Source of the DNA: Mycobacterium sp. IS-1742
GTDB taxonomy: Bacteria; Actinomycetota; Actinomycetes; Mycobacteriales; Mycobacteriaceae
Direction: 5' to 3'
NCBI RefSeq assembly: GCF_001500125.1
Contig: NZ_LQIV01000023.1
Span: 186,001-250,000 of the forward strand
DNA length: 64,000 bases
The position numbers and the translations under genes are program-made. Below are positions 57,269-64,000 of this stretch, one piece after another. Position 1 is the stretch's first letter. Every line of letters begins with the position of its first letter. The notes under the pieces are model-generated. The model was not told where the DNA came from, ran no database searches, and was given only the letters and a program-made list of their open reading frames with translations.

Positions 57269-59854
57269 TCAGCTCACGTCGTGGCGGCGCGCGCGCAGGG
57301 CACGCTCCACCCCGGCGCGACCCTCGAGCACCAGGCGGCGCAGCGCTGGCGGCACATCTCCGTCGAGGAAGCGGTCCGCCGCGGCCAGGCCCTCGTCGCT
57401 GATGTCCCACGACGGGTACAGGCCGATCACCACGGTCTGTGCGACCTCACTGGAGCGGCGCTCCCACACGCCGGGGATGGCCGCGAAGTACTTCGCGGTG
57501 TACGGCGCCAGCAGGGCCTGCTGACCGGGCTGCACGATGCCGCCAACGATCGACCGCGTGGTGATGTTGGCGAGCGTGTCGTCCTCGATGACCTGTTGCC
57601 ACGCAGCCTCTTTCACGCCCGGCTGTGGTCGAGCCGCCGACGCCGCCGCGGCGTGGCGCCGGCCCGCCGCGGTCGGATCGCTCGCGGCCTCGGAGTCGAT
57701 GAACGGTGTCTCGGGTCCGTCGGCGTCGATGTCGCCGCTGGCGGCCAGCGCCGTGACGATCCGCCACCGCAGGTCGGTGTCGAGGACCAGACCCTCGAGG
57801 TTCACCGCGGCGGGTTCGTTGTCCAGCAGCGTGGCCAGCACGGCGACGTGGTTGCGCGACAGCACCGAGGTGCACAGCGCGTTGACGAACGCCAACTGGT
57901 GATCCGACCCGGGCGCCGACTCGCGGGCGAGGTCGAGCAGCCGGTCGCCGAACGCCGGCCAGCCGGTCTCCCGCGCCCACTGCGGATCGGCGTAGGAGTT
58001 GAGCGCGGTCTGCGCCTGCAGCAGCAGCCGCTGCGCCACCCCGACCTCGGTCTCGGCGTGCACACCGCTCATCACCAGCGCCACGAAGTCGCGGGCCTTC
58101 AGCTCGGCTTCGCGCGTCATCTCCCAGGCCGCCGACCAGGCCAGTGTCCGCGGCAGCGGTTCGGCGATGTCGGCGATGCGGGTGAGCACCGTCTGCAGGG
58201 ACTGCGGATCCAGCCGTGACGCGCAGTAGGTCAGGTCGTCGTCGTTGACCAGCACCAGCTTCCCGCGCGAAAGCCCCTGCAGCGCAGGCACGTCGGTGCT
58301 CTCACCCTCGACGTCGAGTTCCTCGCGGTGCACCCGCACGAGCTTCCCCGTGGTCGGGTCGTCGTCGTACACACCGACGGCCAGCCGGTGCACGCGGGTC
58401 TCACCGGCTCCCGGCGCGGCGCCGCTCTGGGCGACGGCGAAGCGGGTGAAGCGGCCCTCGGCGTCGACGTCGAAGTCGGCGCGCAGCGTGTTGAGTCCGG
58501 TGGTCTTGAGCCACTGCCGTCCCCAGCCGGACAGGTCACGGCCCGAGGACTTCTCGAGCGCGCCGAGCAGGTCACCGAACGTCGCGTTACCGAACGCGTG
58601 GTCGCGGAAGTAGTCCCGCAGACCGGCCAGGAACGATTCCAGACCCACGTAGGCGACGAGTTGTTTGAGGACGCTGGCGCCCTTGGCGTAGGTGATGCCG
58701 TCGAAGTTCACCTCGACGGCGTGCAGGTCCGGGATGTCGGCGGCGACCGGATGGGTCGACGGCAACTGGTCCTGACGGTAGGCCCACGACTTCTCCACGT
58801 TGGCGAACGTGGTCCACGCCTCGGTGTACTCGGTGGACTCGGCCTGGCACAGCACCGAGGCGAACGTCGCGAACGATTCGTTGAGCCACAGGTCGTCCCA
58901 CCACTGCATCGTCACCAGGTCGCCGAACCACATGTGCGCCATCTCGTGCAGCACCGTCTCGGCGCGGCGCTCGTACGAGGCGCGGGTGACCTTGCTGCGG
59001 AAGACGTAGTCCTCCAGGAACGTGACCGCCCCGGCGTTCTCCATCGCCCCCGCGTTGAATTCCGGCACGAACAGCTGGTCGTACTTGCCGAACGCGTACG
59101 GCACACCGAAGTTGTCGTGGTAGAAGCCGAATCCCTGCTTCGTCTCGGTGAACAGCCGCTCGTCGTCCATGTGCTCGGCCAGCGACTTGCGGCAGAACAG
59201 TCCGAGCGGAATCTCACCGTGCTCGTCGCGGTACAGGTCGTCCCAGCGGGCGTAGGGTCCGGCGATCAGGGCGACGAGGTAGGTGCTCATCCGCGGCGTC
59301 TGCACGAACACGTGTGTCTTGGCGGCGTCGTCGTCACGGCTGCCCTCCAGCGCGCCGTTGGACACCACCTCCCAGTGCGCGGGCGCGGTGACGGTGACGT
59401 CGAACGTCGCCTTGAGGTCGGGCTGGTCGAAGCAGGCGAACATCCGTTTGGCGTCGGCCGTCTCGAACTGCGAGTACAGGTACACCTCGTCGTCGACCGG
59501 GTCGACGAAGCGGTGCAGACCCTCGCCGGTGTTCGAGTACCGGCAGTCGGCATCGACGACGAGCACGTTGCGCTCGGCCAGACCGGCCAGCGGGATGCCA
59601 GTCGACTCGTCGTAGCCGGAGACGTCGATGTCGTTGCCGTTGAGGGTGGCCGCGCGGATGGTGTCGGCGGCGATGTCGATGTAGGTGTCGGCGCCGGCCG
59701 TCGCCTCGAACGTGACGGTGGTGACCGAGTGGAACGTCTTCTCGCCGGGCGCACCGGCACCGTCGGTGAGGTCCAGGTCGATGCGGTAGTTGTCGACGGT
59801 GATCAGCGCCGCGCGCTCGACGGCCTGTTCGCGGGTCAGGTTGGGAAGTGCCAC
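57269..59854 (-). CDS. pepN: Aminopeptidase N (M1)
   Basis: This 861-residue zinc aminopeptidase removes N-terminal residues from peptides in the cytosol. GAMEN exopeptidase motif at 269-273. Zinc site HEMAH (His303, Glu304, His307) with Glu326 in WLNESFA. The first 200 residues form the beta-saddle domain and the last 400 the ERAP1-like helical domain. GTG start is leaderless, 6 bases after TAGGTT. The start region overlaps no other gene; the promoter lies inside the end of the DUF732 gene. Matches Rv2467. Confidence 0.95.
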   Translation of the reverse strand: MALPNLTREQAVERAALITVDNYRIDLDLTDGAGAPGEKTFHSVTTVTFEATAGADTYIDIAADTIRAATLNGNDIDVSGYDESTGIPLAGLAERNVLVVDADCRYSNTGEGLHRFVDPVDDEVYLYSQFETADAKRMFACFDQPDLKATFDVTVTAPAHWEVVSNGALEGSRDDDAAKTHVFVQTPRMSTYLVALIAGPYARWDDLYRDEHGEIPLGLFCRKSLAEHMDDERLFTETKQGFGFYHDNFGVPYAFGKYDQLFVPEFNAGAMENAGAVTFLEDYVFRSKVTRASYERRAETVLHEMAHMWFGDLVTMQWWDDLWLNESFATFASVLCQAESTEYTEAWTTFANVEKSWAYRQDQLPSTHPVAADIPDLHAVEVNFDGITYAKGASVLKQLVAYVGLESFLAGLRDYFRDHAFGNATFGDLLGALEKSSGRDLSGWGRQWLKTTGLNTLRADFDVDAEGRFTRFAVAQSGAAPGAGETRVHRLAVGVYDDDPTTGKLVRVHREELDVEGESTDVPALQGLSRGKLVLVNDDDLTYCASRLDPQSLQTVLTRIADIAEPLPRTLAWSAAWEMTREAELKARDFVALVMSGVHAETEVGVAQRLLLQAQTALNSYADPQWARETGWPAFGDRLLDLARESAPGSDHQLAFVNALCTSVLSRNHVAVLATLLDNEPAAVNLEGLVLDTDLRWRIVTALAASGDIDADGPETPFIDSEAASDPTAAGRRHAAAASAARPQPGVKEAAWQQVIEDDTLANITTRSIVGGIVQPGQQALLAPYTAKYFAAIPGVWERRSSEVAQTVVIGLYPSWDISDEGLAAADRFLDGDVPPALRRLVLEGRAGVERALRARRHDVS

Positions 59855-59860
59855 GCACCC

Positions 59861-59866
59861 AACCTA
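59861..59866 (-). promoter_or_regulatory. -10 element (TAGGTT) of a leaderless promoter for pepN
   Basis: On the minus strand TAGGTT is followed by 6 bases and the GTG at 59854. It overlaps the stop codon of the DUF732 gene, so pepN has its own promoter inside that gene's end. Confidence 0.6.
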
Positions 59867-60244
59867 TCGGGCGCGGGGGAACCTCGTCGTCTGCAGCCAG
59901 TTGAGGAAGGTGCCGTTGCCCACCGACGACACCATCGACGGGCAGTACATCTGGATGGCGATTCCGGCGAAGAAGGCCGCCAGGTCCGGCGGGACGCCGT
60001 CGTTGCGCACGGTCGCGACGACCTTCGCGAAATCCTTGCCGGGTTCGACGAGCATCGGGCACACCCGCTTGCCGAGCGCGACGGTGTCGACGGGGTTGTC
60101 GTAGCGGACCCCCGCTCTGTTGAGGGCCGACAGGAACGCGTCGTCGACGGGGTCGGCGGCCGCGGTCGGGGCCGTCATGAGGGCGCCGGCGACCGCGGCG
60201 GCACACGCCGCCACCGTCAACCGGGTTCGAACTGGTGCGGACAT
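59864..60244 (-). CDS. DUF732 secreted protein
   Basis: This 126-residue protein has a Sec signal peptide, cleaved after Ala30 (APTAAA before DPVDD). The mature part is about 96 residues with Cys62 (RVCPML) and Cys101 (MYCPSM), spaced for one disulfide, as in DUF732. [15 protein letters not shown] is typical. It is outside the cell or in the periplasm; function unknown. ATG with GAGGAG upstream. The pepN promoter overlaps its stop. Confidence 0.83.
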   Translation of the reverse strand: MSAPVRTRLTVAACAAAVAGALMTAPTAAADPVDDAFLSALNRAGVRYDNPVDTVALGKRVCPMLVEPGKDFAKVVATVRNDGVPPDLAAFFAGIAIQMYCPSMVSSVGNGTFLNWLQTTRFPRAR

Positions 60245-60432
60245 GGTGCTCCTCGTCTGTCCACTGCCACACTGGTTTACTCAAGTCACAGCAACAACAC
60301 GATTCGATCAAGGTTCGCCCACCACTGCGTGTGTCCTGTGGTTCCGGCGCGGATGACGCGTGCGGGGAACACTCGACGGGGAACGGAAGTTGTGCAGCAC
60401 GGAAGTGTGCCCCGTCACCGAAAGGATCGCCG

Positions 60433-61053
60433 ATGACCGACAAGTCCCGAGCCGATTTCTGGTTCGACCCGCTGTGCCCGTGGTGCTGGATCACCTCCCG
60501 CTGGATCCTCGAAGTGGAGAAGGTGCGCGACGTCGAGGTGAACTTCCATGTCATGAGCCTCGCGGTGCTCAACGAAGGGCGGGACCTGCCCGACGAGTAC
60601 CAGGAGGCGATGAAGCGGGCATGGGGTCCCGTCCGGGTCGCGATCGCGGCCGAGCAGGCCAAGGGGCCGGAGGTCCTGGCGCCGCTCTACACCGCGATGG
60701 GCACCCGGATCCACAACCAGGGCTACGGCGAATCCGACCCCGAGTTCACCGCCGTCATCGCGGAATCCCTCGCCGAGGTCGGTCTGCCCGCCGAACTGGC
60801 GGAGGCCGCCACGTCCGACCAGTACGACGACGCGCTGCGCACCAGTCACCACGAGGGCATGGATCCCGTCGGCGACGACGTCGGCACCCCCACCATCCAC
60901 GTCAACGGTGTGGCGTTCTTCGGTCCCGTGCTGTCGAAGATCCCGCGCGGCGAGGAAGCCGGCAGGCTGTGGGACGCGTCGGTCACCTTCGCCTCGTATC
61001 CGCATTTCTGGGAACTCAAGCGCACCCGCACGGAGAGGCCGTCGTTCGACTGA
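60433..61053 (+). CDS. Mycothiol-linked DsbA-like CPWC reductase (Rv2466c type)
   Basis: This 206-residue DsbA-fold protein has the CPWC active site Cys15-Cys18 in [11 protein letters not shown]. The C-terminal signature [20 protein letters not shown] (about 153-172) and the helical insertion are nearly the same as M. tuberculosis Rv2466c as I remember it. That enzyme is reported as a mycothiol-dependent reductase that activates the prodrug TP053. Cytosolic, no signal. ATG 60433 follows AAAGGAT; an upstream frame lacks support. No linked gene. Confidence 0.9.
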   Translation: MTDKSRADFWFDPLCPWCWITSRWILEVEKVRDVEVNFHVMSLAVLNEGRDLPDEYQEAMKRAWGPVRVAIAAEQAKGPEVLAPLYTAMGTRIHNQGYGESDPEFTAVIAESLAEVGLPAELAEAATSDQYDDALRTSHHEGMDPVGDDVGTPTIHVNGVAFFGPVLSKIPRGEEAGRLWDASVTFASYPHFWELKRTRTERPSFD

Positions 61054-61167
61054 TCGACGCGGCGGTGCTGCGTCGAAACGGTGTGGACCGGGTATGAGTG
61101 TGCAACCATCGATGACCGCCCCGCGAGGGGCGGCGTCGCAACCCGCCCCGAATCACCGGAGACAACG

Positions 61168-62979
61168 ATGTCCATCGACAGCCAGAAGCGGTCCGGCACC
61201 GCCTCCGCCAACGTCGCCACGATGTTCTTCGACCGTGTCGAGAAGTCCGCGCAACACGAAGCCTTCCGCAAACTCGACGACGGCACGTGGACGTCGCTGA
61301 CCTGGCAGGAGGCCGCCGACCAGGTCGAGGCACTGGCCGCGGGCCTGCTGGCGCTCGGCATCGAACCTGAACAGCGGGTGGGCATCGCGTCGAGCACCCG
61401 GTACGAGTGGATCCTCGCGGATCTGGCGATCATGTGCGCAGGCGGCGCGACCACGACGGTGTACCCGACGACGAACGCCGCCGACACCGCCTACATCCTC
61501 AGCGACTCCGAGTCGCGGTTCGTCTTCGCCGAGGACGAGTCGCAGCTGCAGAAGCTGCAGGACAAGCGCGACGAACTGCCGAACCTCGAGAAGGTGGTGC
61601 TGTTCGACGGCGCCGGTGACGGCGACTGGGCGGTGGGCCTGGCCGACGTCATCGACCAGGGCCGCAAGCACCTCGAGCAGCAGCCGTCCGCCGTGCGCGA
61701 CCGTTCCGACGCGATCGCCACCGATCAGCTGGCCACACTCATCTACACCTCGGGCACCACCGGAAAACCCAAGGGCGTCAGGCTCCCTCACAAGGCGTGG
61801 GTGTACGAGGGGGAGACCATCGCCGGTTTCGGCATCCTCGACGAGAACGACCTGCAGCTGCTGTGGCTGCCGCTGGCGCACGCGTTCGGCAAGGTGCTGA
61901 TCTCGGCGCAGTTGGCCTGCGGCTTCGCCAGCGCCATCGACGGCAGGGTGGACAAGATCGTCGAGAACATGGGGACGGTCAAGCCGACCTTCATGGGCGC
62001 GGCGCCGCGCATCTTCGAGAAGGCCCACGCGAAGGTCGTCACCCAGCAGCACGGCGTCAAGGAGAAACTGTTCAACGCGGCGTTCGCGGTGGGCCGTCAG
62101 GTCAGTCGCCTGCGCCGGGAGGGCAGGTCCGTGCCGCCGCATCTGGCCCTGGCGCACGGCCTGTTCGACCGGCTGGTCTTCAGCAAGGTGCGCGACGTGT
62201 TCGGCGGCCGCATCCGGTTCATGATCTCGGGCTCGGCACCGCTGAACCGCGACATCGCCGAGTGGTTCCACGCCGCGGGCCTGCTGATCCTCGAGGGCTA
62301 CGGGCTCACCGAGACCGCCGCGGGCGCGTTCATCAACCGGCTGGAGAACTACCGGCTCGGCACGGTCGGGCAGGTCTTCGACGGCAGCGAGGTGCGCCTC
62401 AGCGACGACGGCGAGGTGCAGATCAAGGGTCCGTGCGTGATGGACGGCTACCACAATCTGCCCGACAAGACCGCCGAGACGCTGACCGAGGACGGGTGGC
62501 TGCGCACCGGCGACCGGGGTCAGCTCGACGACGACGGGTTCCTCACCATCACCGGCCGGCTCAAGGAGCTGTTCAAGACCTCCGGCGGCAAATACGTTGC
62601 GCCGCCGGCCATCGAGGGCAAGTTCATGGCGCTGTGCCCCTATGCCGGCCACATGCTGGTCTTCGGCGAGTCCCGCAACTTCTGCGTCGCGCTGGTGACT
62701 CTGGACCCCGACGCCATCACCGGCTGGGCCGGCGAGAACGGTCTGGGGGACAAGTCCTACGCCGAGCTGGTGAAATCCGATGCGGTGCGCGACCTGATCG
62801 GCGGGTACATCGAGCGGTTGAACTCGGAGCTCAATCGGTGGGAGACCATCAAGAAGTGGGCGATCCTCGACCACGACCTCTCCATCGAGAACAACGAGCT
62901 GACACCGTCGTTGAAGGTCAAGCGTTCGGTCGTCGAGGAACAGCAGAAGGACGTGCTGGACTCGTTCTATTCGGGCTAG
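61168..62979 (+). CDS. Long-chain fatty-acid-CoA ligase
   Basis: This 603-residue ANL adenylating enzyme activates long-chain fatty acids to acyl-CoA via acyl-AMP. The P-loop is YTSGTTGKPKGV (about 192-203). GYGLTETAAGAF is the adenine-binding motif. GWLRTGDRGQLDDDGFLTITGRLKELFKTSGGKYVAPPAIEG (about 446-487) is the hinge and A8 region. The C-terminal LTPSLKVKRS holds the adenylation Lys. In the FadD15/AMP-binding long-chain group; I do not give a fadD number. ATG 61168 follows CCGGAG. Its closest neighbours are unrelated, and it may be a local insertion. Confidence 0.9.
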   Translation: MSIDSQKRSGTASANVATMFFDRVEKSAQHEAFRKLDDGTWTSLTWQEAADQVEALAAGLLALGIEPEQRVGIASSTRYEWILADLAIMCAGGATTTVYPTTNAADTAYILSDSESRFVFAEDESQLQKLQDKRDELPNLEKVVLFDGAGDGDWAVGLADVIDQGRKHLEQQPSAVRDRSDAIATDQLATLIYTSGTTGKPKGVRLPHKAWVYEGETIAGFGILDENDLQLLWLPLAHAFGKVLISAQLACGFASAIDGRVDKIVENMGTVKPTFMGAAPRIFEKAHAKVVTQQHGVKEKLFNAAFAVGRQVSRLRREGRSVPPHLALAHGLFDRLVFSKVRDVFGGRIRFMISGSAPLNRDIAEWFHAAGLLILEGYGLTETAAGAFINRLENYRLGTVGQVFDGSEVRLSDDGEVQIKGPCVMDGYHNLPDKTAETLTEDGWLRTGDRGQLDDDGFLTITGRLKELFKTSGGKYVAPPAIEGKFMALCPYAGHMLVFGESRNFCVALVTLDPDAITGWAGENGLGDKSYAELVKSDAVRDLIGGYIERLNSELNRWETIKKWAILDHDLSIENNELTPSLKVKRSVVEEQQKDVLDSFYSG

Positions 62980-63011
62980 GTGTTCGCCGAGCCCTCGTGA
63001 ACGGCGGGTGT

Positions 63012-63017
63012 TAGTTT
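63012..63017 (+). promoter_or_regulatory. -10 element (TAGTTT) of a leaderless promoter for the deaminase
   Basis: TAGTTT is followed by 5 bases and GTG 63023. The earlier GTG at 63008 lies before it and would be untranscribed. Confidence 0.5.
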
Positions 63018-63022
63018 GGGCT

Positions 63023-63505
63023 GTGCCGAGCCCAGCCCACCCCGTGACCACTGTTGCCGAGATGCTCGACGTTGCATACGCCGAAGCGCGAAAAGGTCTG
63101 GCGGAGGGCGGGATTCCGATCGGCGCGGCGCTCTTCGGTGCCGACGGCGTGCTGCTCGGAAGCGGCCACAACCGGCGGGTGCAGGACGATGATCCGTCCG
63201 TGCACGCCGAGACCGACGCGTTCCGCAACGCCGGCCGCCAACGCGACTACCGGTCGACCGTGATGGTCACGACCCTGTCGCCGTGCTGGTACTGCAGCGG
63301 ACTGGTACGGCAGTTCAACATCGGCGCGGTCATCATCGGGGAGAGTCGCACCTTCACCGGCGGGCACGACTGGCTGGCCGAGCACGGCGTCGACGTCACC
63401 ATCGTGGACGACGAGCGCTGCGTGGCGATGATGAGCGAGTTCATCGCCGCGCACCCGGAACTGTGGAACGAGGACATCGGCCTCGCCCAAGGGAGCGCCG
63501 AATGA
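63023..63505 (+). CDS. Cytosine deaminase-type zinc deaminase (yeast Fcy1-like)
   Basis: This 160-residue zinc deaminase of the CDA superfamily has zinc ligands His61, Cys88 and Cys91 and the proton shuttle Glu63 (HAETD, SPCWYC). Overall it resembles yeast cytosine deaminase Fcy1: EGGIPIGAALFG, GSGHNRRVQ, VVIG-ES-like strand, VDDERCVAMMSEFI, and LWNEDIG at the end. Cytosine to uracil is the likely reaction. It should act in the cytosol. GTG 63023 is set by the leaderless promoter. The next gene starts by overlapping its stop (ATGA). Confidence 0.83.
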   Translation: MPSPAHPVTTVAEMLDVAYAEARKGLAEGGIPIGAALFGADGVLLGSGHNRRVQDDDPSVHAETDAFRNAGRQRDYRSTVMVTTLSPCWYCSGLVRQFNIGAVIIGESRTFTGGHDWLAEHGVDVTIVDDERCVAMMSEFIAAHPELWNEDIGLAQGSAE

Positions 63506-64000
63506 TCGCGACCGTCGATCTGTCCCGGTGGTACGCCGGGGGCGCCGAGGCCGACGCCGTTGCCGCCGAGGTCGACGAAGGTCTGCAGCGGGCAGGGTTC
63601 ATCCTGGTCACCGGGCACGGCGTCGACCCGGCGCTGGCGGCCGACGTCCGCGCGGCGGCCCGCGCATTCTTCGCCCAACCGCACTCCGTGAAGGCCCGTT
63701 ACTCGGTTCCGGTCGGCGGCCACGGCTGGATCGGCCCCGGCGCGGAGGCCAACGGGTACGCCGAAGGCACCGAGACACCGCCGGACCTCAAGGAGAGCTT
63801 CAGCCTGGGCGCCGACACGCCGACCGGCGATCCGGACGTCGACCGGATCTGGTTCGCCCCCAACGCGTGGCCCGACGAGGTGCCCGGGTTGCGGCCGCTG
63901 GTCACGGCGTACACCGCGGAGATGCGCCGCGTGGCCGACGATCTGCTGGCGCTCTTCGCGCACGCGCTCCGGTTGTCCGACAACCCTTTCCGGCAGCTCG
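63502..64000 (+). CDS. 2-oxoglutarate/Fe(II) oxygenase, isopenicillin N synthase-like (partial)
   Basis: ATG 63502 overlaps the deaminase stop. The 166 codons in the window are the DIOX_N-type domain: EGLQRAGFILVTGHGVDP, ARAFFAQPHSVKARYSV, GWIGPGAEANGYAEGTETPPDLKESFSLG (about residues 75-103). These are typical of isopenicillin N synthase-family oxygenases, cytosolic enzymes using 2-oxoglutarate and O2. The HxD...H iron site lies beyond the window, so iron binding and substrate cannot be checked. Coupling to a nucleobase deaminase suggests nucleobase or related chemistry. Confidence 0.78.
   Translation, partial: MIATVDLSRWYAGGAEADAVAAEVDEGLQRAGFILVTGHGVDPALAADVRAAARAFFAQPHSVKARYSVPVGGHGWIGPGAEANGYAEGTETPPDLKESFSLGADTPTGDPDVDRIWFAPNAWPDEVPGLRPLVTAYTAEMRRVADDLLALFAHALRLSDNPFRQL

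Noticed and set aside
58328-60436. A 702-codon plus-strand frame opposite pepN and the DUF732 gene
   Set aside because: Shadow; pepN has GAMEN and HEMAH on the other strand.
61116-61133. CCGCCCC-GCGA-GGGGCGG hairpin as a terminator
   Set aside because: Only 7 bp, no U-tract, and it lies 62 bases after the reductase gene close to the next start; could be chance in this base composition.

Overview
The window is high-GC actinobacterial DNA from a mycobacterium, most likely a fast-growing Mycolicibacterium-type species. Evidence from the sequence: a type I fatty-acid synthase followed at once by acpS, a mycolate-reductase-type SDR, an L,D-transpeptidase lipoprotein, a DUF732 secreted protein, a DUF222/HNH (13E12-type) gene, mycobacterial SOS and DosR-like boxes, many near-leaderless TANNNT promoters, and a PGRS-like Gly-rich protein that has a signal peptide but no PE domain. 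From memory, the order matches the M. tuberculosis Rv2524c to Rv2466c segment read in reverse, with local losses and insertions. I could not run an alignment.

Layout. 1-5.5 kb: the end of fas, acpS, an FNT-family channel, an M20 peptidase, bcp, a DUF3618 protein, then a 0.68-kb non-coding leader. 5.5-9.2 kb: the exported PGRS-like protein. 9.3-15.4 kb: tRNA-Lys, ldtB, a zinc-ribbon/cyclase/ATPase regulator coupled to a family 1 glycosyltransferase, and tRNA-His. 15.5-24 kb: orn, a HerA-like ATPase, cmrA, an Atg22-type MFS permease, an MmpS-domain protein, an S9 peptidase, two small membrane proteins and a TetR regulator. 24.1-33.5 kb: the branched-chain amino acid / leucine catabolic run accD1-accA1-fadE19-MaoC-citE, then bkdA-bkdB-bkdC. 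Genes overlap or are closely spaced, and twin palindromes sit in the TetR/accD1 intergenic region. 33.5-37.3 kb: a crotonase lacking the usual catalytic glutamates, an SOS-box DUF222/HNH gene, a divergent PNPOx/tandem-USP pair with a DosR-like box, and tRNA-Arg. 37.4-42.8 kb: a coupled acyltransferase operon (WS/DGAT-like, HAD-PlsC fusion, PlsB). 42.9-53.2 kb: a CopD-CtaG fusion, an SSB-like protein, EttA, the large NAD-glutamate dehydrogenase, a hotdog thioesterase and an unknown protein. 53.2-61 kb: glbO-aglA, an HNH protein, ctaJ and a DUF5130 gene, pepN with a downstream HNH gene, a DUF732 protein, and a mycothiol-linked CPWC reductase. 61.2-64 kb: a long-chain acyl-CoA synthetase, a yeast-type cytosine deaminase and an overlapping 2OG-Fe(II) oxygenase cut by the window end.

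The main themes are lipid and envelope building (fas, acpS, cmrA, ldtB, plsC/plsB), branched-chain acid breakdown into acyl-CoAs, and redox and stress physiology (bcp, CPWC reductase, glbO, USP, SOS and DosR sites). I saw no CRISPR array, insertion sequence, prophage or defence island. The best leads are the deaminase-oxygenase pair, the glutamate-less crotonase, the SOS box overlapping a leaderless promoter, the twin operators before accD1, and the modular PE-less PGRS protein with its hairpin leader.
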